Origin: Polynucleobacter sp. JS-Polo-80-F4
GTDB taxonomy: Bacteria; Pseudomonadota; Gammaproteobacteria; Burkholderiales; Burkholderiaceae
Reading direction: 5' to 3'
Assembly (NCBI RefSeq): GCF_018881965.1
Contig: NZ_JACVPI010000001.1
Span: 1,910,279-1,974,278 of the forward strand
Length of the DNA: 64,000 nt
Part shown: piece after piece, positions 26,854 through 36,654 of the stretch
Layout: each line of letters starts with the position of its first letter
Numbering within the stretch: position 1 is the first letter of the stretch
Notes under the pieces: generated by a model
Databases searched by the model: none
Told to the model about the DNA's origin: nothing
Seen by the model: the letters and a program-made list of their open reading frames with translations, nothing else
Made by a program: the position numbers and the translations under genes

Positions 26854-28027
26854 TTCCACCCCCAATAAAGTCAGCCTTACTGCATTGCCACCCCTGGCTT
26901 TGTATATTCACTTTCCTTGGTGCGAAAAGAAGTGTCCTTACTGTGATTTCAATTCCCATCAAATCAAAGAGGGCAAAAGTGGTTTTGATGAAGAGCGTTA
27001 TATCAATGCGCTGATTGCTGACCTCGAAACTGAACTAGCAAATACCTGGGGACGTCAGGTTCATAGCATTTTTATTGGTGGCGGCACACCTAGCCTTTTG
27101 TCTGCAGAAGGCATGGATCGACTACTCTGCGCTGTACGTGCTCGCGTGAACCTAGAGCCCGATGCTGAAATCACCATGGAGGCCAACCCAGGATCTATCG
27201 AAGCCGATAAATTTGCAGGCTTTGCAAAGGCGGGTATTAATCGAGTTTCGATCGGGGTTCAGAGCTTTCAAGATGAGCAGCTCAAAGCCTTGGGGCGTAT
27301 TCACAATGGTGAGGAAGCTAGGCGTGCAATTGCAATTGCGCTAAAACACTTCAAATCAGTAAATCTAGATCTCATGTATGGCCTCCCAAAGCAGACATTA
27401 GAGTTGGCTAAGGCGGATATTGAGACAGCACTTTCCTTTAAGACGCCACACCTGTCTTTTTATAACCTCACACTAGAGCCCAACACCTACTTTGCAAACT
27501 TTCCTCCGCAATTACCAAGTGACGATGAAGTGGATGCTATCTTTGAACAGAATTTGGATTTACTGACAAAGGCAGGTTACAAACGCTATGAGGTTTCGGC
27601 TTATGCCCAGAAGAATCAAGAGTGCAAACATAATCTGAACTACTGGCGCTTTGGTGATTACATTGGTATTGGTGCCGGCGCGCACGGCAAGATTTCCTAT
27701 CCCGACAAGATTACACGCCAAGTACGTGAGCGGCATCCAGATGGTTATATGTCTGCAATGGAAACTAAGGGCAACGCTCTAATTGAATCCAAGGTAATTG
27801 AAGCCAAGGATCTCCCTTTTGAATTTATGCTCAATACCCTAAGACTGACTGATGGCGTTCCGACCAATACCTTTAGTGAACGTACAGGCCTGCCTTTAAA
27901 CGTGATTAGCAAGGGTCTTTCTGAGGCCAGCAATAAGCAATTGCTCGATGAGAATCCTAGTCAGCTAAAAGCCACCCCTCTTGGCATGCGCTATCTCAAC
28001 AATCTTCAAGAGATGTTTTTGGATTAG
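26846..28027 (+). CDS. hemW: Radical SAM heme chaperone HemW
   Basis: 393 aa. The radical SAM cluster cysteines are Cys26, Cys30 and Cys33 (WCEKKCPYCDFNSH); the SAM-binding glycine loop IFIGGGTPSLL follows. The cysteine that marks true HemN coproporphyrinogen dehydrogenases is not at the usual place and length fits HemW, so heme delivery rather than porphyrin oxidation is expected. The start seems to be GTG 26846, inside rdgB. It ends by overlapping the convergent crotonase gene by four bases. Confidence 0.9.
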   Translation: MLNSTPNKVSLTALPPLALYIHFPWCEKKCPYCDFNSHQIKEGKSGFDEERYINALIADLETELANTWGRQVHSIFIGGGTPSLLSAEGMDRLLCAVRARVNLEPDAEITMEANPGSIEADKFAGFAKAGINRVSIGVQSFQDEQLKALGRIHNGEEARRAIAIALKHFKSVNLDLMYGLPKQTLELAKADIETALSFKTPHLSFYNLTLEPNTYFANFPPQLPSDDEVDAIFEQNLDLLTKAGYKRYEVSAYAQKNQECKHNLNYWRFGDYIGIGAGAHGKISYPDKITRQVRERHPDGYMSAMETKGNALIESKVIEAKDLPFEFMLNTLRLTDGVPTNTFSERTGLPLNVISKGLSEASNKQLLDENPSQLKATPLGMRYLNNLQEMFLD

Positions 28028-28821
28028 CTCCCGGTCCAACTAGGCGGCTGCCCTTTTAAGAAGCATACCACTCCATTCTTAAAATCATTGCTTCCATAAG
28101 TTTCGCTGATGAGATCATTACAGTCGGGCAGTTGATTCTTAATTAATCTTGCCAATACAAGCTTGCTTGATTTTTGCGTAATAGGCGCTAGATTGCTCAA
28201 GCGCTCTGCCAGCTTGTCAGCTTCATGACTCAATTGACCCTGTTCATGGATAGCCAGAACATATCCCTGCTTTACCAACTCTTCAGCGGAAATCATTTCT
28301 GCCAATAGGAGCATTCGCTTCACAATATTAATGCTCAAATGGGCAGCTAGCCAAGCTACATTGCCCACCGATAAACAGTTGCCGAGTGTTTTGGCTATGG
28401 GTACCCCAAACTTAGCGCCGGGTGATGCAATTCGGAAATCACAGCAAGATGCAATTGCTAGACCTCCACCCACTGCCATGCCATCAATCACAGCTATTGT
28501 TGGAATAGGTAATGTCGCTAATGGTGCTAGGTAGCTATCAATACCCTCTTCGTATTGCACCCCATCATTACCATTCTGAAAACTCGCAAACTGCGCGATA
28601 TCACTGCCAGAGACAAAGGACTTCCCGCCAGCACCACGAAAGATGGCTACACGCACCTTTGGGTTCTTGGCAATATCTTCACAGATTGTCTTTAAGCTCT
28701 GATACATGCTGACGGTCATCGCATTGCGCGCCGCCACATGATCAAAAACAATGTGGGCAATGTTGCCGCGTATCTCTAGTGAGACTTGCGCAATATTGCC
28801 CGCATTATCTTGGTGTGTCAT
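28024..28821 (-). CDS. Enoyl-CoA hydratase/isomerase family protein
   Basis: 265 aa crotonase-fold protein. The two oxyanion-hole segments are visible (FVSGSDIAQFASF and DGMAVGGGLAIASCCDFRIA). The usual second catalytic Glu region reads KTLGNCLSVGNVAW, so it may not be a standard hydratase. It follows a Bug-protein gene by 7 bases on the same strand, and a CoA transferase gene is divergent from that pair; together they suggest uptake and CoA-dependent use of an organic acid. The substrate is unknown. Confidence 0.85.
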   Translation of the reverse strand: MTHQDNAGNIAQVSLEIRGNIAHIVFDHVAARNAMTVSMYQSLKTICEDIAKNPKVRVAIFRGAGGKSFVSGSDIAQFASFQNGNDGVQYEEGIDSYLAPLATLPIPTIAVIDGMAVGGGLAIASCCDFRIASPGAKFGVPIAKTLGNCLSVGNVAWLAAHLSINIVKRMLLLAEMISAEELVKQGYVLAIHEQGQLSHEADKLAERLSNLAPITQKSSKLVLARLIKNQLPDCNDLISETYGSNDFKNGVVCFLKGQPPSWTGS

Positions 28822-28828
28822 GAAATGC

Positions 28829-29818
28829 TTATTCAGCCTTGATGTTCAGGCTCTTTACTAAACGCTGATACTTAGCAAGCTCTCCGGCCAAGAACAAGCT
28901 GAACGCAGCTGGTGTTGCAGGACCTTCTGGCTGTAAGCCTTGAGAATCAAGCGTCTTCTTAATCTGTGGATCAGCCATGGCAGCCTTCACTGCCTGATCA
29001 ATCTTGTTGACTACAGCAGGATCCATTCCCTTTGGACCCATCACAGAGTACCAATTGGTGACATCAAAGCCTGTAATACCCACTTCGTTAAACGTTGGCA
29101 CGTTTGGAAGAATGGATAAACGCTTTGGAGTTGAAATCGCTAGCGCTTTCAAGCTACCCTCTTTAATTTGCTGCAAGTTAGGCGGCAAGGTATCGAAGTT
29201 CATCGTGATCTGCCCACCAAGCAAATCAATAATGGCTTGACCACTACCCTTGTAAGGAACGTGATTGAGTTGAATACCAGCAATCTTGGCAAATAAAGCG
29301 CCTGCTAAATGCTGGGTGCTGCCAATACCGGAGGAACCGTAAGTCATCTGCCCTGGATTTGCTTTAGCAAGCGAAATGAGTTGCGCCACCGAGTTCACTG
29401 GTAATGAAGCCTTCACCACTAGTACGTTGGGTACGTATCCCAAATAAGTAATGGGTGTGAAATCCGTTGCAGGGTTGTAAGGAACGTTTGTTAGTACAAA
29501 TGGTGCAATCGCATTGGAATTGGAATGCCCTACAAGTAAGGTATACCCATCCGGATTTGCTTTAGCAATTTGATCGGCTGCAATGGTACCGGCGGCTCCG
29601 GATTTATTTTCAACGATCACACTTTGACCGAGAATCTCACCCATCTTAGGAGCAATAGCACGAGCAACAATATCTGTGCCGCCACCAGGTGCAAATCCAA
29701 CAATCAGTCGAATCGGTTTTGTTGGGAAGGCTTGCTGTCCGAAAGCAATAAATGAGGTCGCGGCTAGCGTAATTGCCAGCAAACTACGAACAGCCCATTG
29801 AGGCGTTTTAAGCAACAT
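28829..29818 (-). CDS. Bug/TctC-family extracytoplasmic solute-binding protein
   Basis: 329 aa with a signal peptide ([17 protein letters not shown]) and the family start [20 protein letters not shown]. The two-lobe core is evident ([40 protein letters not shown]). GGAG lies before ATG 29818. It is a second Bug paralogue, clearly diverged from the one at 16010-17011. It is co-directional with a crotonase gene and divergent from a CoA transferase gene, which suggests a carboxylate ligand. Confidence 0.88.
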   Translation of the reverse strand: MLLKTPQWAVRSLLAITLAATSFIAFGQQAFPTKPIRLIVGFAPGGGTDIVARAIAPKMGEILGQSVIVENKSGAAGTIAADQIAKANPDGYTLLVGHSNSNAIAPFVLTNVPYNPATDFTPITYLGYVPNVLVVKASLPVNSVAQLISLAKANPGQMTYGSSGIGSTQHLAGALFAKIAGIQLNHVPYKGSGQAIIDLLGGQITMNFDTLPPNLQQIKEGSLKALAISTPKRLSILPNVPTFNEVGITGFDVTNWYSVMGPKGMDPAVVNKIDQAVKAAMADPQIKKTLDSQGLQPEGPATPAAFSLFLAGELAKYQRLVKSLNIKAE

Positions 29819-29894
29819 AAAGTCTCCAAAATTGTTTTTATTGTGTTTGATACTATTAGTGGTTAATTCTAAACATATAAGAACATCCGAGACA

Positions 29895-31145
29895 ATGACG
29901 AAAACACCTATAAATGATGCTTTAGATGACGCCCATCAGCGCTCATCAAAGCCATTACCCCTCTCTGGAGTGCGTGTTCTTGACGTAAGTCAAGTAATGG
30001 CCGGCCCCTACTGCTGCATGCTCTTGGCGGACTTAGGTGCAGACGTCATCAAGATTGAGCCACCAGGCACTGGCGATCAAACGCGTGGTGCGATGGGTTT
30101 TAAGATGAAAGGTTCAGATAGCATGGGCTTTCTGAATATGAATCGCAATAAACGCAGTCTGACTCTCAATCTCAAAACTGAGGCAGGTAAAAAAGTATTT
30201 TTTGAATTGGTAAAGACTGCTGATATTTTGGTTGAGAACTATCGACCAGGTGTCATGAAGAAACTCGGAATTGATTACCCCTCTTTAAAAGCCATCAACC
30301 CAGGCTTGGTTTATGCGAGCATCTCTGGCTTTGGCCAAACCGGTCCGTGGGCTGATCGCCCTGGATTTGATCTGATGGCGCAAGCAATGTCTGGCGTCAT
30401 GAGCGTTACAGGTTATCCAGATGGACCACCCGTCAAGGCTGGCGTGCCGGTGGCCGATATTGGTTGTGCACTCTTTGCGGTTTATGGAATTTTGTCAGCC
30501 TATATCGGCAAGACTAAAAGTGGCGAAGGTCAATTTATCGATGCCTCACTCTTCGATTCTGCCTTGGCATTTTCCATCTGGGATACAGCCCAATACTGGG
30601 GTACTGGAGTGGAGCCTTATAAGCTTGGCACAGCCAATCACATGAGTGCGCCCTACCAAGCCATGAAGGCATCTGATGGTTATTTTGTCATGGGCGCTAC
30701 CAATCAAAAACTCTGGAAATTACTTTGCGACAAAATTGAACATCCAGAGTTATTTGAAGATGCACGCTTTAAAACGAATCCATTACGCTTGGCAAATCGT
30801 TTAGAGCTCGCTGCAGAACTAGAAAAGTCATTTGCAAACAAAACTGCTGATGAATGGGTTGATGTACTTCTGGCTGCAGGTATTCCAGCGGGCCCGATTA
30901 ACACCTACCCAGAAGCATTTGATAGTGAACATGGTCGTCATCGCAAGATGCGTATGGAGATTGACCACCCTATTGAAGGTACAGTTCCCAACATTGGCTT
31001 TGCCGTCAAAATGAATGGCACGCCTCAGCAGGTATATCGTCACCCCCCTTTACTGGGCGAACATACCAGTGAGCTTCTTGCAGAACTGGGCATCGCGGGT
31101 GATGAACTCCAGTCTTTAGAAGCTGGCGGTGCTTTTGCACCGTAG
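29895..31145 (+). CDS. CaiB/BaiF (family III) CoA transferase
   Basis: About 416 aa. The family start is [20 protein letters not shown] followed by [17 protein letters not shown]; the catalytic Asp is likely that of [13 protein letters not shown]; further motifs are [18 protein letters not shown] and GIPAGPINT. It transfers CoA between carboxylic acids. The frame is open back to 29832, but ATG 29895 (MTKTP) fits the family start better. Divergent from the Bug-protein gene, it is followed by a strong terminator. Confidence 0.9.
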   Translation: MTKTPINDALDDAHQRSSKPLPLSGVRVLDVSQVMAGPYCCMLLADLGADVIKIEPPGTGDQTRGAMGFKMKGSDSMGFLNMNRNKRSLTLNLKTEAGKKVFFELVKTADILVENYRPGVMKKLGIDYPSLKAINPGLVYASISGFGQTGPWADRPGFDLMAQAMSGVMSVTGYPDGPPVKAGVPVADIGCALFAVYGILSAYIGKTKSGEGQFIDASLFDSALAFSIWDTAQYWGTGVEPYKLGTANHMSAPYQAMKASDGYFVMGATNQKLWKLLCDKIEHPELFEDARFKTNPLRLANRLELAAELEKSFANKTADEWVDVLLAAGIPAGPINTYPEAFDSEHGRHRKMRMEIDHPIEGTVPNIGFAVKMNGTPQQVYRHPPLLGEHTSELLAELGIAGDELQSLEAGGAFAP

Positions 31146-31175
31146 CTTGCAGCTATACCAACAAAGAGAATAAGT

Positions 31176-31203
31176 AAAAAGGGCTCCAATGGAGCCTTTT
31201 TTA
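31176..31203. terminator. Bidirectional terminator
   Basis: GGCTCC-AAT-GGAGCC flanked by AGTAAAAAG on the left and TTTTTTACT on the right. It has a T tract in both directions and serves the convergent CoA transferase and alkyl sulfatase genes. Confidence 0.88.
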
Positions 31204-31220
31204 CTTAGTAAGAGGATTCA

Positions 31221-33326
31221 TTACTCGCCAGCTGTAATTGCCATCTCTTGTGCAGCAAATGGATCTTTAGCTGGGGCTGCTGGTTTAGGGGCAGCCTTTC
31301 CTTTTGTCCCTGGCATAAGTTCAAAATCAGGTACAAAGACAGTCAAGGTGCTTCTGAGCTGATCAAATGGCTTACGATCCCCATCAAACCTCACCTTGCC
31401 TTCAGCTAAGAGTTTGTCAAAAGTTGTTTGACCGCCCATTACTTGCTCAAGATCACTTCGATTCAGCGTAATAGTCAGATTGGGGTTCTTGGCCTGCTGA
31501 CCCTTAATGTTGGTCAATGCAGAGTTACTCATTTCAATCACAAACTTTTCGCCATTATCTGGAGTAGCCAGGTTGATCACAAAATTCATGCCCGCTGCTT
31601 TTTTACTATCCATGCTGATAGCTAAGGCGTTGAGCCAGAGTTCGGTTGTCATGCCTTTGATCATGTCTGGGCCATTAGACTTTGGAGAGGCACCTGACGG
31701 CATGCCATGACGAAGTTCATAAGCAGCTCCCAAGAAGCTATTACGCATACTTGGGCTTTCTTTTTGGTAGCCAATTTGCTCAAAGATGTCAGCAAGCAAG
31801 TCTTTGGCGGCAGTATTGTTTGGCTGTGCGTAGACTAATTTATTTACGATCTCCATCGCTTCGCGATACTTGCCCTGCTTATAGAGCTCTTTACCCTTTG
31901 CCATGATCTTGGCTGAACCACCCATCATCTCGACATACAGTGGCGCCGAGTCTTTTGGTGACAACGGTGCCAAGGTTGCAGGGTTAGCGTCCCAATAACC
32001 CAGATAACGATTAATCACAGCGCGGCTGTTGTGTTCTTCAGATCCATGATAGCTATGAGCGGCCCACTGCTTCTTTAAGCTTTCAGGCTGCTTGTAGACA
32101 TTCTGAATTTCATTAATGGTCACGCCATTATTTGCTAGGTGAAGGACTTCGTTATGCAAGTGGGCATAACTATCGCGCTGCGTACGCATCACTTCCTGAA
32201 TACGTTCATTACCCCAACGTGGCCATGTATGAGATGCAAACATGACTTCACTTTCATTGCCATAGCGATATAAGGCGTTATTGATATTCTTAGACCATGC
32301 CAAGGAGTCACGAACTAAGGCGCCCCGTAAGGTGTAAATATTGTGAATTGTGCCGGTGATATTTTCTGCCGCCCAGAATGCTTTAAATTGCGGGAAGTAG
32401 GTATTCATCTCGGCAGGAGCTTCAGTGCCTGGGGTATTTTGGAACTCCATCTCCACACCATCAACTGTCATTTTTTCATACGGCTGATTGATGTAGACAT
32501 TAGGCTCAATAAGGCCTAAATTGCCTGCCGCAGTATTTTTACCGATCGATTGATCCACGTGCCCAAAGGGACTTCTTGGCAATAACACTCCGTATTGGAA
32601 ATACATCCTGCGGGTCATGGCATTACCGGCGTAGACGTTCTCGGCAATCGCATGATCCATAAAGCCTGCAGGCGCGATGATTTTCACCTTGCCACTCTTG
32701 ACATCTGCCTCATCCACTACGCCTCTCACACCACCGAAGTGATCTCCGTGTGAATGGGAATACACCACCGCTACCACTGGACGCTTGCCGAGCTTCTCAT
32801 TTACCAACTCAAGAGCAGCACGCGCTGTTTCTTTGGCGGTCAATGGATCAAACACAATCCAGCCGCTGTTGGTCTTCACAAAACTAATATTAGCTAAGTC
32901 AAAGCCACGAACTTGATAGATTTTTCCTGGCACTACTTCATATAAGCCATAACCCATATTGAGGATGGCTTGGCGCTGCAAAGAAGGATGGACGCTGTCA
33001 AAGTCTTTGCCCTGCAATAAGAAGTCGTAGCTTCCCATATCCCAGGCAACATTACCCGCATCAGCCATGATGGTCTTATAAGGAGGTGCAGCAATAAAGC
33101 CCCTCTTTGATTCTTCAAAATCTCGCTTATCTTGAAATGGCAGCGTCTTGCGAAGCCCGTTTTGTAATTCAACCGTGTAGCTGGATGGCGCCTTACCCTT
33201 CTCATCAAAATGCTTGCCTTGCATGGCGCCAGGATCGGCTATAACGCCACCTCCGCCAGCAGCAAATGCCACTCCAGAAGATATGAAGGCAAGCGCAAAA
33301 GATGTATGAGAAAGTTTGATTTTCAT
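31221..33326 (-). CDS. Secreted alkyl sulfatase (SdsA/BDS1-like metallo-hydrolase)
   Basis: About 701 aa. A signal peptide (ALAFISSGVAFAAG) precedes a metallo-beta-lactamase domain with the zinc motif SHSHGDHFGG (His191, His193, Asp195, His196 in this numbering). A dimerisation region and a C-terminal SCP2-like domain (about 570-680) follow, the architecture of alkylsulfatases that cleave SDS-type surfactants. The frame opens at 33404, but ATG 33326 gives the signal peptide. The C-terminus is Lys/Pro/Ala-rich. It is downstream of the histidine kinase gene by about 100 bases. Confidence 0.88.
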   Translation of the reverse strand: MKIKLSHTSFALAFISSGVAFAAGGGGVIADPGAMQGKHFDEKGKAPSSYTVELQNGLRKTLPFQDKRDFEESKRGFIAAPPYKTIMADAGNVAWDMGSYDFLLQGKDFDSVHPSLQRQAILNMGYGLYEVVPGKIYQVRGFDLANISFVKTNSGWIVFDPLTAKETARAALELVNEKLGKRPVVAVVYSHSHGDHFGGVRGVVDEADVKSGKVKIIAPAGFMDHAIAENVYAGNAMTRRMYFQYGVLLPRSPFGHVDQSIGKNTAAGNLGLIEPNVYINQPYEKMTVDGVEMEFQNTPGTEAPAEMNTYFPQFKAFWAAENITGTIHNIYTLRGALVRDSLAWSKNINNALYRYGNESEVMFASHTWPRWGNERIQEVMRTQRDSYAHLHNEVLHLANNGVTINEIQNVYKQPESLKKQWAAHSYHGSEEHNSRAVINRYLGYWDANPATLAPLSPKDSAPLYVEMMGGSAKIMAKGKELYKQGKYREAMEIVNKLVYAQPNNTAAKDLLADIFEQIGYQKESPSMRNSFLGAAYELRHGMPSGASPKSNGPDMIKGMTTELWLNALAISMDSKKAAGMNFVINLATPDNGEKFVIEMSNSALTNIKGQQAKNPNLTITLNRSDLEQVMGGQTTFDKLLAEGKVRFDGDRKPFDQLRSTLTVFVPDFELMPGTKGKAAPKPAAPAKDPFAAQEMAITAGE

Positions 33327-33425
33327 AAAAGCCCAAAGTAAAAATAGTTTGATTACTTCAATGATATGTTTGTGCAATTCAATGGCAATTAGCCCTGCAG
33401 CCAATAATTAAGTCTAACAAATAAA

Positions 33426-34874
33426 TTAGATGGCATATACCGCAACCAGGGGCAAGCTCACAAAAAAAGTGGTCCCTTTGCCTGGCAAAGAATCAAACCA
33501 GATTGAGCCACCGTGCCTCATCACAATATGCTTGCACAACCAAAGACCAATTCCCATGCCCGTGCCTTTGGTAGTCGAAAGAAGTTCAAACATGTGAGCC
33601 TGAACATTGGAATCAATACCAGTGCCGGTATCAGCAATCGATATCTGAACACCAGCATTAGTATGCTCAGCTCGAATAATGATTTTTTTATCAGGCTTTT
33701 CTGTGATCTTTAGTGCATCAATAGCGTTATTAACTAAATTTAAGAGTACTTGCTGGAGCTCGCCCTTATTTGCAGTTAAAAGAAGATGATCCTCTAACTT
33801 CAGAATCATTTGAATGTTTTGCTTAATAATTTCTGGGCGGGCAATTGTGAGCACTAAGTCGATTAGTTCACCAAGATCCACTTTAGTGGATGCTATTTTT
33901 TCATCCGCAAACACGGATCTAAGGGAGCGAATAATATTTGCCGCTCGTTGGTTGTCTGTCAATAAAGAATCTAAAACTTCTTTCTGCAAGGAGGGATCTA
34001 ATTCACCTTCAGATAACTTCTTTTGCAAGAATTGAATATTCAGACTAGAGGCGCCCAGGGGCTGATTGAGCTCATGTGCAATGGAGGCTGATAGAGCCCC
34101 TGTACTAGCGGTCTTATTGGCTTTTAATAGAGAGGCAATCAAGAGATCTCGCTCTTGCAATAGTTTTTTAGTTGTTTCATTTTCAGTTGTTGCCTTGATA
34201 TTGGCTACCACGACTTGCTCAGCCCAATAACTACCAATAGCAATGTATGAAAGCGTATTCATTACCAGCTGAGAGATGGTGAATAAAATCAGTAGCTGAG
34301 GTATTTGCTCTACCTGCTGAATAGTGAAGGCAGAAGCTATTAATATAAAGAAACGGCCTATAGCAAAAAATATTTCTGCAAAACTTGCAAATTGCATATA
34401 GAACAATTGTTTAGATGGCGATACTTTTCTTTTCTTACTCAGTTCATATATTTGCCAGCAATAAAAAATACTGGCGATCACAGCCATCACTGCAGTGCGA
34501 CTCTCGAAGGATCCATACATACGCATAGATTCAAACATGATAAAGAAAATACACACTGAAATTACTGCAGCAATCTTTACCCGTCTCGATATCTCTTGAT
34601 TGAGAGACATACAAAATAATGCTTGCAACATCGCTGCTACATAAAAGAAAGTATTCGCTACGGTGAAATTAAATTCTGGGTTGGCAATATTCTGAAGGGT
34701 GATAATCCCGAATCCGAAAATAAGTAAGCCCACTACATTCACAAGTAGCGAGGACATCCAATACAAACTGGGTCTTAGTAGGTTTTGCGATCGGTAATAG
34801 TGATAAATACCAAAAAAAAGGCCCATCTGAATGATGGCCAGAATAAAGAAGTAAATAGAAATGAGCAGCTTCAT
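33426..34874 (-). CDS. Membrane-bound sensor histidine kinase (orphan)
   Basis: About 482 aa. The N-terminal 215 residues contain about seven hydrophobic segments with short loops, so sensing is within or near the membrane. The HisKA box has His267 (SASIAHELNQPLGASS); the ATPase domain has NLVNNAIDAL, IADTGTGID and GTGMGIGLWLCKHIV. No response regulator gene is adjacent. The frame opens with TTG 34880, but ATG 34874 is preferred. It is divergent from the barrel gene at 34917, with 42 bases between them. Confidence 0.88.
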   Translation of the reverse strand: MKLLISIYFFILAIIQMGLFFGIYHYYRSQNLLRPSLYWMSSLLVNVVGLLIFGFGIITLQNIANPEFNFTVANTFFYVAAMLQALFCMSLNQEISRRVKIAAVISVCIFFIMFESMRMYGSFESRTAVMAVIASIFYCWQIYELSKKRKVSPSKQLFYMQFASFAEIFFAIGRFFILIASAFTIQQVEQIPQLLILFTISQLVMNTLSYIAIGSYWAEQVVVANIKATTENETTKKLLQERDLLIASLLKANKTASTGALSASIAHELNQPLGASSLNIQFLQKKLSEGELDPSLQKEVLDSLLTDNQRAANIIRSLRSVFADEKIASTKVDLGELIDLVLTIARPEIIKQNIQMILKLEDHLLLTANKGELQQVLLNLVNNAIDALKITEKPDKKIIIRAEHTNAGVQISIADTGTGIDSNVQAHMFELLSTTKGTGMGIGLWLCKHIVMRHGGSIWFDSLPGKGTTFFVSLPLVAVYAI

Positions 34875-34907
34875 AATCAATATGGTACATCCATCGAATT
34901 GATTCGC

Positions 34908-34913
34908 TAAAAT
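34908..34913 (+). promoter_or_regulatory. -10-like element before the barrel gene
   Basis: TAAAAT ends three bases before ATG 34917 and six bases before the next in-frame ATG 34920. There is no Shine-Dalgarno, so a leaderless start at 34920 is possible. Confidence 0.35.
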
Positions 34914-34916
34914 CGA

Positions 34917-35873
34917 ATGATGCGGCTTTTTAGTAGAACCCAGCTCTTTTTCTTTGTCACCCTATTTGCCGTTGGGATTGGCTTTGCACATGCCCAATCT
35001 GCCCTCTATAACGCGGCCAATAATTACCTTAAAAAGCGCGCCGATGCCTTTATGACGATTACTGGCTACTCTCTCACGCCAGATGTCACTACCGGCTCCT
35101 TATCAATTCGTAATAATGGTGGAGAGAACTCTGATCTGCAGATGATCTCTTTAGGTGGTGGTGACCGTATTAGTGCAAATTTTCCACTCTACTTAGAGGG
35201 CACTATTGCGGTGAATCGCTACAACCCCACTTTTACTGACGGAATTGGGAATAGCTCTGTTACCGTACCGGTCCACTGGAATAGCGTGACTGGCACTGGA
35301 GGTATTGGCTGGGATTTTCCGATTACGAATGAACTGCGCTTTCGCCCCATTGCCAATGTCATGCTAGGTCACCTAGAGAGCGATCTCTCGATTGCCTCTC
35401 GAGTCATTCAAAATCAAAAAGGTGTTGACTTGCAATTCCTCAATGGTGGACGCATGAATTCTTATGGTTTGGGTGGCTCAGTCATGCTTGATTATGAGAA
35501 TTACAAACCCGATCAAGAGATTGATGTGGAATTGCGTTACACCAATATTCCAGTCCAAACATTTGCGACCTCTACCGCGGTCCAGGGATCAGCAGACTCG
35601 CAAAGTCTGGCACTTTGGGCCCGCAGTCGCATTCCAACACCGATCATGCTATTGGATAGGCCATTAAGGGCTGTATTTGAGATAGCACATACCGAATTCT
35701 TAGGCGACTTACGTGGGGCGCTGGGATTTAACTCACTTTCCTCCGTTGGTACCGGTATTGAATTGGATCGAAGTGCCTCTGATCCCATCTTTAGCAGGGT
35801 TAGAGTCGTATTTCGCTATCAGTTTGGCCAGAACGTGCATGGCACCTCTATTGGTCTAGCCGCCAGCTTCTAG
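34917..35873 (+). CDS. Putative outer-membrane beta-barrel protein
   Basis: 318 aa. A signal peptide of about 26 residues (FFFVTLFAVGIGFAHAQ) is followed by a protein rich in alternating polar/hydrophobic strands, with a periodic pattern typical of barrels (GTGGIGWDFPITNELRFRPI, GLGGSVMLDYENY). The last residues (HGTSIGLAASF) end in Phe, the outer-membrane insertion signal. It resembles solitary autotransporter-type barrels, but no passenger is attached. It is divergent from an orphan histidine kinase gene. Confidence 0.72.
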   Translation: MMRLFSRTQLFFFVTLFAVGIGFAHAQSALYNAANNYLKKRADAFMTITGYSLTPDVTTGSLSIRNNGGENSDLQMISLGGGDRISANFPLYLEGTIAVNRYNPTFTDGIGNSSVTVPVHWNSVTGTGGIGWDFPITNELRFRPIANVMLGHLESDLSIASRVIQNQKGVDLQFLNGGRMNSYGLGGSVMLDYENYKPDQEIDVELRYTNIPVQTFATSTAVQGSADSQSLALWARSRIPTPIMLLDRPLRAVFEIAHTEFLGDLRGALGFNSLSSVGTGIELDRSASDPIFSRVRVVFRYQFGQNVHGTSIGLAASF

Positions 35874-35921
35874 CAATACAATAGATACAAGTACTAAATT
35901 ACTAGTATTTAGCCATTACCT

Positions 35922-35942
35922 CATCGCCATCTAATGGTGATG
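35922..35942 (+). other. Hairpin after the barrel gene
   Basis: CATCGCCAT (35922-35930) pairs with ATGGTGATG (35934-35942) with one G-U pair and a 3-base loop. No T tract follows on the plus strand, so it is not a standard terminator; it may protect the 3' end or be a Rho-dependent site. Confidence 0.4.
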
Positions 35943-35972
35943 CCCTTTAAATATCCTAAGGATCAAACCATT

Positions 35973-36551
35973 ATGAAAAAAATTATCATTGCTATCGTCA
36001 TTGCTGCAATCGCAGTTGGCGGTTACTTTTTCCTCACTAAACCAAAAGCGCCTATTGCTGGTGTAGCCGCTCAAGAAGCTGCACTCATTTATGACGGTGA
36101 AGTAACAAAGATTGATGCTGCAACACGCACAGTTACCCTCAAAAACAACGACGGTGAAACCTCTATCGTTGCTGGCCCTGAAGTGAAGAACTTCGCAGAA
36201 ATTAAAGTAGGCGACCGTTTTGATGTTGTATATGAAATGGCTGTAGCAATTGAATTGGTTAAGGTAAAAAATCCAGGTGTAACTAGCGAGCAAGTTACAA
36301 CTAGCACTGCAACTGCCCCACAAGGCGACAAACCAGGCATGATCACTACCAATACTGTGACTGCAACTGCCAATGTTGAAGCGATTGATACAACTAAAAA
36401 TGTTGTTTCTTTAAAAGGCCCACAAGGAAACATCTTCAAGGTTAAGGTTCAGAACCCTGACTTGATGAAAGATATCGCTGTAAATGATCAAGTAAAAGTG
36501 GTTTACACAGAAGCAATCGCCGCAGTAGTAAGCGCACCAGCTAAGAAGTAA
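35973..36551 (+). CDS. Membrane-anchored protein with a duplicated small domain
   Basis: About 192 aa; I do not recognise the family with certainty. Residues 4-22 form a membrane anchor (IIIAIVIAAIAVGGYFFLT). The rest contains two similar units of about 60 residues: VTKIDAATRTVTLKNNDGET...VGDRFDVVYEMAVAIEL and VEAIDTTKNVVSLKGPQGN...VNDQVKVVYTEAIAAVV. Each looks like a small beta-barrel, probably facing the periplasm. The frame opens at ATG 35934, but ATG 35973 has AAGGA upstream and gives the natural anchor. A strong terminator follows. Confidence 0.7.
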   Translation: MKKIIIAIVIAAIAVGGYFFLTKPKAPIAGVAAQEAALIYDGEVTKIDAATRTVTLKNNDGETSIVAGPEVKNFAEIKVGDRFDVVYEMAVAIELVKVKNPGVTSEQVTTSTATAPQGDKPGMITTNTVTATANVEAIDTTKNVVSLKGPQGNIFKVKVQNPDLMKDIAVNDQVKVVYTEAIAAVVSAPAKK

Positions 36552-36612
36552 TTAAGAAATGCAGTAGTTCTATGAAAGTTCCTTTGTAGGTCTTTTCTAG
36601 AATCTAGAAAAA

Positions 36613-36646
36613 TAAAAGCCCAGCAAGCAGTTGCTGGGCTTTTTAC
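36613..36646. terminator. Bidirectional terminator between the duplicated-domain gene and tRNA-Ser
   Basis: AGCCCAGCAA (36617-36626) and TTGCTGGGCT (36631-36640) form a perfect 10-bp stem with loop GCAG. TTTTT follows on the plus strand and TTTTATTTTT on the minus strand, so it also ends tRNA-Ser transcription. Confidence 0.9.
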
Positions 36647-36654
36647 ATTTAACT

